64,000 nt of DNA from Paenibacillus sp. YYML68 (GTDB lineage Bacteria > Bacillota > Bacilli > Paenibacillales > NBRC-103111). The stretch covers positions 883,501-947,500 of the forward strand of contig NZ_BQYI01000001.1 of assembly GCF_027923405.1 (NCBI RefSeq), in the 5' to 3' direction. The notes under the pieces are model-generated. The model was not told where the DNA came from, ran no database searches, and saw only the letters and a program-made list of their open reading frames with translations. Shown here in pieces: positions 42,126 through 54,100 of the stretch; the first letter of the stretch is position 1, and each line of letters begins with the position of its first letter. The translations under genes were made by a program, and so were the position numbers.

Positions 42126-45100
42126 ATGATACATATTCTTAATCATGCTTGTCGAAGCAAGGCGATCAAGCTGCTGCTCATCTGGTCGATGATGGTGGTC
42201 CAGCTGGCGATGGGGGTGGGGCGAGCCGATGCTGTCGTTGCTCCTACGGTCAACCTCAGCAGCTTATCCGTTAACGGCTTCGTATTGAACCCGGCCTTCG
42301 ATCCCAGTGTGACCAGCTATAAGGTGAAGGTGCCTTACGGCACACCAAGCGTCGATGTGAGGGCTACGATTATGGAGAGTGGCGTCAAGCTATCGATAGC
42401 GGGAGTTACGATCGAGACGTTCTCTAATACGTACACCTATACAGAATCGATCGTACTGGACAGCGACAAGAAGGTGATCCCTATCGATGTGAGATCGGGA
42501 GATCATTCGATCTTAAAGAAGTATTCGGTCGAGGTCGAGGTCGTATCCGGCAAGCTGTCGGCCGGGCAGGACCATTCGGCTGTTGTACATAACGGCTCGG
42601 TGTGGACGTGGGGCAGCAACGAGTACGGTCAGCTTGGGGACTCATCAGCGCTGAGCACGGATGCCGATCGGACGATACCGGGCAGACTGCCCGATCTTCA
42701 TGGCATTATCGATATCGCTTCGGCCGAGTATCACACGATCGCGCTGAAGGCAGACGGAACGGTGTGGGGCTGGGGTGATAATGACTTAGGACAGCTAGGT
42801 GTGGACCGCAATGTGACCACCTATAACGCGCCTGTTCAGGTGCCGAATATGACGAATGTGATCGCAGTCAGTGCGGGAGACAATTACGGACTTGCGCTGA
42901 AGAATGACGGGACGGTCTGGATGTGGGGCTATGTTCCCGGGCAAGGCTATCCAGATGAAGTGCCGATTCTAGTCGGCAGCGGGATGAACGCGATCGACGG
43001 TGGACGAACACATGCGCTCATGCGGAAGAAAGACGGCACGCTGTGGTCGACCGGCAGCAACTATCAAGGGGAGCTTGGCCGAGATTCATCGGGTAATTCC
43101 GTGACGGCGGTGCAGGTCGAGCTTCCACCAGGTACGAGCATCGCTAGCTTCTCGGCAGGCTCGTATTACTCCCTGGCACTCGATACGAACGGTCAAGTGT
43201 GGGGCTGGGGTCGGTCGGGTCAACATATTGGAATGAATACGAGTGGACCGGCCACTAGAACACCGATCCTAGTGACGACCTTCAGCAGCATAGGGGCTGT
43301 CTCGGTGGAGGCTGGCGGCGAGCGCTCGTTCATTACGAAGAGCGATGGCACGGTCTGGGCGATCGGCGCGAGTGACCTCGGTCATGACGGCTACAGCTCG
43401 AGCAGTGCGGTTCAAGTGCTTCATCTGTCAGACACGAAGCAACTCGCGTCCTCCTACTGGCACACGCTGGCTCGGACTGGCGATGGCAGCCTATGGGCAT
43501 GGGGGCTGGACTTCAATGGCGAGCTCGGCAACGGAAGCAGCGGGGCTACAAGTACGCCGGTCAAGCTCCATTTATACGGGTACAGCGACCTTGCGGACCT
43601 TCAGCTTAGCACAGGAAGCTTGACACCGTCCTTCTCGCCCGAGATAAGGAGCTACACCGTTACCGTACCTTATCGGCAGACGAGCATCGAGCTTAAGCCG
43701 ACAGCAGCGCATAGCGGCGTACTGTCGCTCACCGTGAACGGAGCGGGGGCATCGAGTGGAGAGTCACAGCGTGTGGACCTTGCGGTCGGTGTGAATCCGG
43801 CTCAGATCGAGATACAGGATCGGTTCGGCCTATCGACCGTCTACGATATAGCCATTACGCGTCAGGCACCGAACGAGACGTCTCTTCTATCACTGGAGCT
43901 GCAGGGGCTTGTGCTGAACCCGGCCTTTGACCCGAGCGTGACGGAATACGAGGTTAGAGTACCTTATGAGCAGGAGGAAGCGCTGGTAACGCTCGTACCG
44001 GAGCATACGGGAACGGTGCTGTCTGCTATCGGGCTCTCTCTTGAACCTGATACGCCAATTGCGGTTGAGCTTGGAGACAGCGATACGGTGTACCCGATTA
44101 CATTGAGCAATGGCAGCTTATCTGGTACGTACACGATTCGTTTCAAAAAGATTACCGGTGCTCTCGCAGCCGGAGCCGCTCATTCCGCAGCGGTGCGCAA
44201 CGGCGATGTATGGGCGTGGGGGGCCAACGACTACGGACAGCTTGGCAACGGGACGAGCGGCAGTGTGCCTGTGGCTACGCCTGCGCCATTGTCATTAACA
44301 GGCATCGTCGATCTAGTAGCCGGTACGAATCATACGGCGGCGCTGAAGGCCGACGGGACAGTCTGGTCGTGGGGACTGAACGATAACGGACAGCTAGGTA
44401 CAGGGGGAGCCGGCTATGGCTACATGCAGACAGCTCCTGTACAGACGGGAGCTGACGTAGCTGGCTTCCACAGCATCGTGCAGGTCGTCGCAAGGGGCGC
44501 GGGAGCTGCAGCGCTGGCGAGTGATGGCACCGTATGGGTGTGGGGCTCGAGCGTATACGCGAACGCGAATGAGCCGAAGCGACTTGAAGGTATAGACCAG
44601 GTCAAGGCGATTGCCGCTGGTAGCGACTATCTCTTAATGCTGAAGCGGGATGGTACGCTGTGGGGAATAGGTGCGAACTATTACGGCATGCTGGGAGACG
44701 GCACGACAGCTCCGGCCGAGGTGCCGGTAGCTGTAGCACTACCGCAGCATGTGTCGATCGTCTCCATCTCTGCCGGCCTGTACCATTCGCTTGCACTCGA
44801 CAGCTCGGGTCAAGTATGGGGCTGGGGCAGAGGCGATGAACGGATGGGCACTGCTGTGGACGACTGGAACGATGCGAGCAATGTGACTTCGCCCGTCGTT
44901 GTACCCGCACTCTCAGGCATCGGAGCTGTCAAGGTGGAGGCGACTCAACAGAACTCCTTCCTGTTGAAGGCCGACGGAACGGTATGGGGCATTGGCAGGA
45001 ATAGCTCAGGCGAGCTAGGAGCCGGTGATACGGCGGAGCATGTGACGGCTGTACCGATGAGGGAGGCTGCTCACGTGTCACGGATCGCAGCCGGGTCCAG

Positions 45101-48100
45101 TCATACGCTCGTCATGACTCACACAGGGAATGTGCTCGGCGCGGGTTACAACGTGTCAGGGGTGCTCGGCATAGGTGAGACAACGTATGAGGAATCTACA
45201 CCGAAGCAGGCTCTGCTGTATGGAGCCGCCGAGCTGTCCGGTCTTCGCGTGGAAGGCTATGAGCTGGAGCCGCAGTTTGCGTCCAATACGTACTCGTATT
45301 CGATCACTGTTCCATTCGTGCAGGACGAGCTTGTCGTTACGCCAACGATGGCCCATCCGCTGTCAGCGACGCTCGAGCTGAAGGGCGCTGTTGGGTCAAG
45401 CTCCGGCGGACCGATTTCTGTCCCCTTGCAGGTCGGGCCGAATACGCTGGAGCTAGCGATTACGGCGGCAAGCGGCAAGGTGCTTACTTATACGTTGACT
45501 GTGAACCGTCTGCTTGGGGCGGAGGTCGCCGGTCTGGACATCCGTTCAGGGAACACAAGCTTCACGATGAACCCGGCTTTCAGGCCTGATATATTCGATT
45601 ATGAGGTGAAGGTGCCGGACGGGGTGACGAGCATCAGTCTGGTTCCTGATGCGGATGCGATGCTGGAGCTGCTCGTTGAGCTTGAAGGCGGGACGAATCT
45701 ACCTCTTGCTTCCGGTGAACCGATCACGGTGCCGATTGCTGGTACGGTTACGTCGCTGCAGGTGAAGGCGAATTTGCCCAAGGAAGGCTTAAGTACACTG
45801 TATACGCTTCGGCTGCTCTCGGGCACCAAGGAGCTTGCAGCTGGAAGCAATCATATGCTCGCGCTGCAAGGCGGTCGAGTATGGACGTGGGGCAGCTCTG
45901 CATACGGTCAGCTTGGTAACGGAACGATGGGCTACGATGTGAAGCGGACTGTTCCAGCGGCCATCGGCTTAACCGATATCGTGCATGTTGCAGCCGGAGG
46001 TATGCACTCGCTTGCGCTCAAGGCCGACGGAACGGTATGGACATGGGGCAAAAACGAGTACGGAGAGCTTGGCAACGGGAGGAGCGGCGGCTCGGAGGCG
46101 CAGACAGCTCCCGCACAGATTGGTGTAGGTCAGCCGCAATTTAGAGAGATTACGGCCCTTGCGGCAGGCAACAATTATTCCGCAGCGCTGCAAAATGACG
46201 GTACGGTATGGTACTGGGGCAGGCTGACGATCAACGCCTCCCAATCCAGCGCACCGATCAGGCTGACGGGCATTGACGAGGTGAAGGCGATCGCAGCAGG
46301 CCATGAGCACCTCTTGCTGCTGAAGAGAGATGGAACTCTGTGGACCGTTGGAGCGAATGAATACGGCCAGCTGGGCATTGGTACAACTGTGGCTGCGCAC
46401 GCGCCTGTCCAAGTGCAGCTGCCGAATAACACCGCGGTAACGTCGATCGCAGCAGCAGCGGCTCACTCCCTTGCACTAGATCAGAGCGGGAATGTGTGGG
46501 GCTGGGGTTTATACGATGAACGACTTGGCTTCGCCAAGCCAGAGTCCGCTCAAGAAGCGGAGAAGCAGACGCAGCCTGTATTGCTATCGTCGCTGTCGGG
46601 GAAGGGCGCTGTTCGTGTCGAAGCGAACGAGATGAACTCTTATATCGCAGCTGATGACGGGTCGGTATGGGGAATTGGCGTGAACGGAGTGGGCGAGCTT
46701 GGAGACGGGACGTATGTATCCAGAGTCGAGCCGGTGAAGGCGATGCTGCCGGAGCCTGTACGCGCCTTTACAGCCGGAGGCATGTCGATCGCAGGAATGT
46801 CCATGGACGGAGCGATGAGAGCGAGCGGCTACAACGACTACGGACAGCTTGGCGATGGAACGGTCATCTCGAGCCCGTCACCGGTGATCACGCTTCTGTA
46901 TCAATCGGCAGACTTGTCGGGGCTTGCTGTAGATGTAGGTGAGCTGACGCCTGCCTTCCAATTCGGACAGCTGGGCTATGAGCTGAAGGTGCCGAGCACC
47001 GTATCCAGCATCAGCATCACTGCCATACCAGCCTATGGCGACATCCTCGGGTTGTCCATCGGCGGACAATCCGGCTCGGGAGGTGTTCCGCAGCAGGTCC
47101 CTCTCGAGATTGGACTGAATACGGTTATGGTGACCGTGACTGGAGCTAATCAGACTGTTAAGAGCTACGTGCTTACGATACATCGTGAGGCAAGCGCGAG
47201 GCTGAGTAGTCTCCAGCTTGAAGCCGCAGGGGCTCCGATAGTCTATGAGCCAGCGTTCAGTCTGAATGATTATGAGTATACAGCGACCGTCGATCCATCC
47301 GTTACGGAGGTGGAGCTCTCCTTCCTGCCTCTTGACACGGGAGCGTCGGCTGTGATCGATGGGCATCCGGTCTCGGGTTCCAGCTCCGTATTGCCGCTTG
47401 AGAGTGGTACGAACGTCGTGGAGCTTGTGATTACGGGCAGCGATGGGATCACGAAGCAGCCGTACATGCTGAAGATTATACGCGGTCTGCCGTCAGAGTC
47501 GAAAGCGCAGGAGTGGAGCCGAAAGCTCGAGTATCAAGGCTATGCACTCGAAGGGAAAGCCGTGAAGGCGGTAGAGCGACCGGACGGCGGTTACGCAGCG
47601 CTCGTGGTGGATGAAGCTTCATTCGTACCGAACTCCAAGATCGTATGGCTGGATCGCAACGGTGAGGTCGAGACCTATACGATGCTGTACAAGCGACTTG
47701 TGGACTTGATTCGGGTCGGCGATGAGTATGTAGTGCTCAGCGACGATGGCTGGAATGGACAGTCAGCGACTATGTTCAAGGTCAATAAGGCGTCTGGGCT
47801 CGTCGCAGGAACGGATCGGTATTACGGCTCGTCCTACAATGGACAGGATACGGTCAAGGTTATACCGAGATCGATAAGGGCCACAACGGACAGCTCAGGA
47901 GCGCTGAACGGCTATATCGTCTCGAGTACGATGGAGAGGCAGCCGGGCATGCAGGAGGCGCACGTACTGAAGCTGAGCGCGGATGGCTGGAAGGAATGGG
48001 AGCGTGCGTTCGTTTCTCCGGCAGGCGACACACTGGATGTGACCAAGGCGTTCCAAGCTTCAGATGGCGGCTACTTCGTGGCCGGGACCGTCAATCCGGA

Positions 48101-51100
48101 TAACCCAGACAGCGATATGTTCGCCTTGAAGCTGTCATCTGCAGGCTCTGAGCAATGGTTCACAGCGCTTGGAGGCAGTGGAGCAGAGTGGACCAGGGAT
48201 GTGATCGAAACAAGAAGTGGAGCATTCCGTCTGATCGGACGAACGAGCACGGGCGTGACGGACGGCGGGACGCGCATCTATACAGCTGAGGTTGGTGCAG
48301 ACGGCTCCAAGCTCTGGTCGAGAGCATGGACCGACCTGGGAGTCGCTTCCTCTGGTCAATCAATTGCAGCGGTAGATGGCGGATATGTAGTGGCTGCTAC
48401 AGTCAATGGTCAAGCTTATACATTCATGACCAACGAAGCCGGGCACCGGATATGGTCAAGCGCGATATCACCTCTCTATAACGAGGAGACCGCCGTTCAG
48501 GTGGAGCCGACGCTTGATCAGGGCTGGCTGCTGGCGAGTACAATCGACGGCTCGAAGGGCTTCCGCTTCATCAAGTTCGCTGGCATCGACTTGTCGTTGT
48601 CCGCGCTGACTGTAGGCGGTCAAGCGATAGACTTGAGCGATAGCGTCAATGTGCGCACCCTGGCGAAGCCAGTCGAATCGCGCCATTCTTATCCGAACGG
48701 GAAGACGCAGACGTGGACGGTTACAGAGCCGGGCGCAGCGGAGATTCGGGTTCATTTTACCAAGATCCAGACGGAGAAAGACTATGATTACTTGACCACG
48801 AGCGCTGGAGACAGCTGGAGCACAAGTGATGAGCTGACGGACATCTGGAGCAGCTGGATGACGGGGGACCAAATCTCGATTCAGCTGAAAACGGACTCGA
48901 GTATAGATGGATACGGCTTCCATATTGATAAGCTGGAGTACAAGCTGCCGTCGACGGGCGACGGGCGAACGATCACGAAGGTCGTCACCATTCCAAGCGA
49001 AGCCCAGGAGATCGTGCTCGTGCCGACGATGGTCGATCCGACTGCCGGACTGCTGACGATCGACGGAACGCCGCATACGAGTGCTGCACCGATAACGATA
49101 CCGGTTCAGACCGATGAGAAGACGGTCACGATCGCAACCGTTGGCTCGCATGCCGCTCTGGGGTATACGTACATCGTGAAGCTGATCAAGCTGTCCTCTG
49201 ATGCGACCTTGAGTCAGCTGAGCTTAAGCGGGGTGGATCTCACTTTCGTTCCGACGCAAACCTTATACGAAGTGAAGGTGCCGTACGAGGTCGGCAAGCT
49301 GATCGTGCAGGCTGACCCGAATCACAATCGAGCATTATTGACTGTCGAGGGCGGGATGTACGATCCGGACACGAGGGCTCTGCTGCTGGAGCCAGACAAG
49401 ACGACGGAGCTCATTATCCGTGTGACGGCTCAGAATGGCAGCGTGCTTGCGTATACGGTACGTATTCATCGCGAGGCCTCACCACTGTTGACCATACCGA
49501 AGGAGATCGAGTACATTCAGGAGCCGAGTGAGCTGATCGATAGGTACGGGCTTGGTACAGTGTACAGTGTAACCAGCGATTCCGATGGCGGCATTCTGCT
49601 TACCGGCGCGACAAGCGAGGAGGGCAGAGCACGAATTGTGAAGCTGACGTCGTCGGGCGAGGTGGAGTGGATCTCTCCATTCGAGGACAGGTACAGCTAT
49701 ATTCATCAGCTGACTGTGCAGACGGACGGAGCTTACACGGCGATCGGGACGACGACGGTGGATTGGATGGAGCATCTGCTGTATGTCGAGCTGGATCGGT
49801 CTGGGCAAGTGACGAAGCAGGCGCTGCTTCCATTGGAGATATCATTGAGCTTGCATCAGGTTCTGCGTACAGCAGATCAAGGCTACTTGATCGTTCTCTA
49901 CGAATATGGTGAGTCGAATGAACACTCTCGGAAGATCAAGCTGATGAAGCTGAGCGCGGATGGAACGATGGTCTGGGAGGAGCAGGTTGAGGATAGTGAG
50001 GGCGACTCCATCGAGGATGTGGTCGAAGCACCGGACGGAGCTGTCTACTTGCTGGGTACTTCGTCTAACGGTGAAATGATCTGGTATCGTACGTGGCGTG
50101 AGTCTGACGAATCGTTCTCGGTGGTGAAAAAAACGTTCACTTCATCGCTGCGGCTGAACGGACGAGCGATTGCGGCAGCGGAGGACGGTGTGCTGCTTGC
50201 TGGCTCGATTGTGAGCGAGGCTGGGACGCGCAAGGGAATGCTGCTCAAGGTCGATGAGAACGGGACGGAGCAGTGGAGACGAATCTATGAATCTCCTTAT
50301 GGTCTGGAGCTTCATACGTTGACGCCGACCTATGACGGGGGCTTCCTCGTAAGTGGCGCGGAATATGAGCTGCCGGATACGGAATACGGACAGCTCCGCA
50401 TGCTGAAGCTGGATCAGGATGGCAATGAATATTGGAAGCTAGGCAGCGGAAGGTATGAAGGTCATGTCAGTCCGAGTAAAGTAGTTGAGACCGTCTCAGG
50501 CGGATATGTCGTATTGAATGAGCTGACGCATTCCGGATACTACTTCGTGATGAAGCTCGCTGATGAAGCGGTTAGTCTTAGCGCGCTGGTGCCTAGCACA
50601 GGCGAGCTGAGTCCTGCATTCGAGCCGAGCATTCTGCAATATGAATTAAACGTCGATTATGCGGTGAACAACCTGAAGCTGGGAGCTCAGTCTGATTCGA
50701 GGCTGCAGCCGATGACAGCTGAAGCGTATGTGCCGGGGACGACGGAGCCGATTGCCGTTGAAGTAACAGGCGAGGGCGTTATCCACATTGCAGACTTGCC
50801 AGTTGGTGAAACTGTCTTGAAGCTCGGTATCGTAAGAGCTGATGGCATAGCCCGCAAGTCGTACACGGTTCACGTGACGCGAGCTATTCAGGATGAAGCG
50901 GCTGCTGTGGCCGAAGCGCTGCAACAGCTCACGTGGGAATCGATTCGTGGAAGCAATGAGTTGATCGAGGCTGTCGTGAACGATGTGCAGCTGCCGAGCT
51001 CGGGCGCGGCTGGCACGAAGGTCGAATGGTCGTCGAGCCATCCGCAATATGTATCAGCTGTGGATGGAACGGTGGTGCGGCCCGCTTATACGGAGGCTGA

Positions 51101-54100
51101 TCAAGCTGTCGTGCTGACCGCAACTGTTACGCTCGGAGCTGTAAGTGAGCAGAAGAGCTTCACACTGAACGTGGTGAAGCTCGAGATGACGGACGCGGAC
51201 CGATTAGCGGAGGCCGCGGCAGCGTTGGTGGCATCCGCGATTACGGCGGATGCGGGGAATGTGACAGGCAGCAAGGTGACGCTGCCTGAGGCGGGTCTCC
51301 ACGGCACGGTGATCGCGTGGAGCAGCTCGAATCCGTCCGTCATCGGAACGGACGGAACGGTGGTTCGGCCGCCGCATAACGGCGAAGACGCCGTCGTCAC
51401 GTTGACAGCGACGCTCACGCTAGGCGGCCTGAGCGTGGTGAAGAGCTTCACACTGAACGTAGTGAAGCTCAGCATGACCGACGCGGACCGACTGGCGGAG
51501 GCCGCGGCAGCGTTGGTGGCATCCGCGATTACGGCGGATGCAGGGAATGTGACAGGCAGCAAGGTGACGCTGCCTGAGACCGGGCTCCACGGCGCGGTGA
51601 TCGCGTGGAGCAGCTCGAATCCGTCCGTCATTGGAACGGACGGAACGGTGGTGCGGCCGCCGCACACAGGCGAAGACGCCGTCGTCGTGTTGACGGCGAC
51701 GCTCACGCTAGGCGGCCTGAGCGTGGTGAAGAGCTTCACACTGAACGTGGTGAAGCTCAGCATGACTGACGCGAACCGGCTGGCTGCGGCCGCGCATGCC
51801 TTACACGCATCCGCGATAACACCGGATGCGGGGAATGTGACAAGCAGCAAGGTGACGCTGCCTGAGGCGGGTCTCCACGGCGCGGTGATCGCGTGGAGCA
51901 GCTCGAATCCGTCCGTCATTGGAACGGACGGAACGGTGGTGAGGCCGCCGCATAACGGCGAAGACGCCGTCGTCGTGTTGACGGCGACGCTCACGCTAGG
52001 CGGCCTGAGCGTGGTGAAGAGCTTCACACTGAACGTGGTGAAGCTCGAGATGACGGACGCGGACCGGTTGACGGAGGCCGCGGCAGCGTTGGTGGCATCC
52101 GCGATTACGGCGGATGCGGGGAATGTGACAGGCAGCAAGGTGACGCTGCCTGAGACCGGGCTCCACGGCGCGGTAATCGCGTGGAGCAGCTCGAATCCGT
52201 CCGTCATTGGAACGGACGGAACGGTGGTGAGGCCGCCGCACCATGGCGCAGACGCCGTCGTCGTACTGACGGCGACGATCACGCTAGGCGGCCTGAGCGT
52301 GGTGAAGAGCTTCACGTTGAACGTAGTGAAGCTCAGCATGACCGACGCGGACCGGCTGGCGGAGGCCGCGCAAGCCTTACACGAATCCGCGATTACACCG
52401 GATGCGGGGAACGTGACAGGCAGCAAGGTGACGCTGCCTGCCACAGCTCTCCACGGCGCTACCATCGCGTGGAGTAGCTCTGCCCCGTCCGTCATCGGAA
52501 CGGACGGAACAGTGGTTCGGCCGCCGCACACAGGCGCAGACGCCGTCGTCATACTGACGGCGACGCTCACGCTAGGCGGCCTGAGCGTGTCGAAGAGCTT
52601 CACGTTGAACGTAGTGAAGCTCAGCATGACCGACGCGGACCGATTAGCGGAGGCCGCGGCAGCGTTGGTGGCATCCGCGATTACGGCGGATGCGGGGAAT
52701 GTAACAGGCAGCAAGGTGACGCTGCCTGAGGCGGGTCTCCACGGCACGGTTATCGCGTGGAGCAGCTCGAATCCGTCCGTCATCGGAACGGACGGATCAG
52801 TGGTGCGGCCGCCGCATAATGGCGAAGACGCCGTCGTCGTACTGACGGCGACGATCACGCTAGGCGGCCTGAGCACCTCGAAGAGCTTCACCCTAACAGT
52901 GGTGAAGCTCAGCATGACCGACGCGGACCGATTAGCGGAGGCCGCGCAAGCCTTACACGCATCCGCGATTACACCGGATGCGGGGAATGTGACAGGCAGC
53001 AAGGTGACGCTGCCTGAGACCGGGCTCCACGGCACGGTGATCGCGTGGAGTAGCTCGAATCCGTCCGTCATTGGAACGGACGGAACAGTGGTGCGGCCGC
53101 CGCACACAGGCGCAGACGCCGTCGTCACGCTGACGGCGACGCTCACGCTAGGCGGCCTGAGCACCTCGAAGAGCTTCACCCTAACAGTGGTGAAGCTCAG
53201 CATGACCGACGCGGACCGATTAGCGGAGGCCGCGCAAGCCTTACACGCATCCGCGATTACACCGGATGCGGGGAATGTGACAGGCAGCAAGGTGACGCTG
53301 CCTGCCACAGCTCTCCACGGCGCTACCATCGCGTGGAGCAGCTCTGCCCCGTCCGTCATCGGAACGGACGGAACGGTTACGCGGCCGCCGCACACAGGCA
53401 AAGACGCCGTCGTCACGCTGACGGCGACGCTCACGCTAGGCGGCCTAAGCACCTCGAAGAGCTTCACCCTAACAGTGGTGAAGCTGCCGAGACCGCTTAG
53501 CTCCGACGCGAGCATTGCGGTCGTGAGGGCGGGTGCGGATGTTCTTTTCGAGGATGGACAGACGGTGCCGACGTCTTGGAGTTATTTTACCGACGGGACA
53601 GAAGCAAGTCTTACGATTGAGCTGGCCGATCCGAATGCGACGATGAAGCTGAGCAGTAGCGTAACGGATGTGACGTACGCATTCTCAGGGGCGATGGGTA
53701 CGCTGACGGTGACGAATATTACGTACCAGGAGGTGCGCATTATTCCACTGCTCGTAACGGCGGAGGACATGACGACGAAGCCGTATCATATTATCGTGGC
53801 GCGCCTCACATTGACCGATAGTGAAATTGTGAGCAGAGCGGTCGACAGCATCAGCGAGCAGAGTATACGCGGGCAGAACGCAAGCTTGTCTCAGGTGAAG
53901 AGTAATCTGGTGCTGCCGGGGGACGGTCCGAACGGAACATCGATAAGCTGGATGAGCAGCATGCCGCACATCATTGAGACGAGCCCGATCGCCGGTAAGG
54001 TGGTCAGGCAGCCGAATCAGAATGTGACCGTGAGTTTGACAGCTACGGTGACGAAGGGTGTGTACGCAGCTGCGAAGACGTTCCAAGTGAACGTGCTAAA

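Noticed and set aside
51101-53515. 804-codon open frame on the minus strand
   Set aside because: It is the antisense of the eight 288-bp repeats. Its openness comes from one repeated unit lacking stops in that frame; there is no ribosome site and the product has no recognisable domain.
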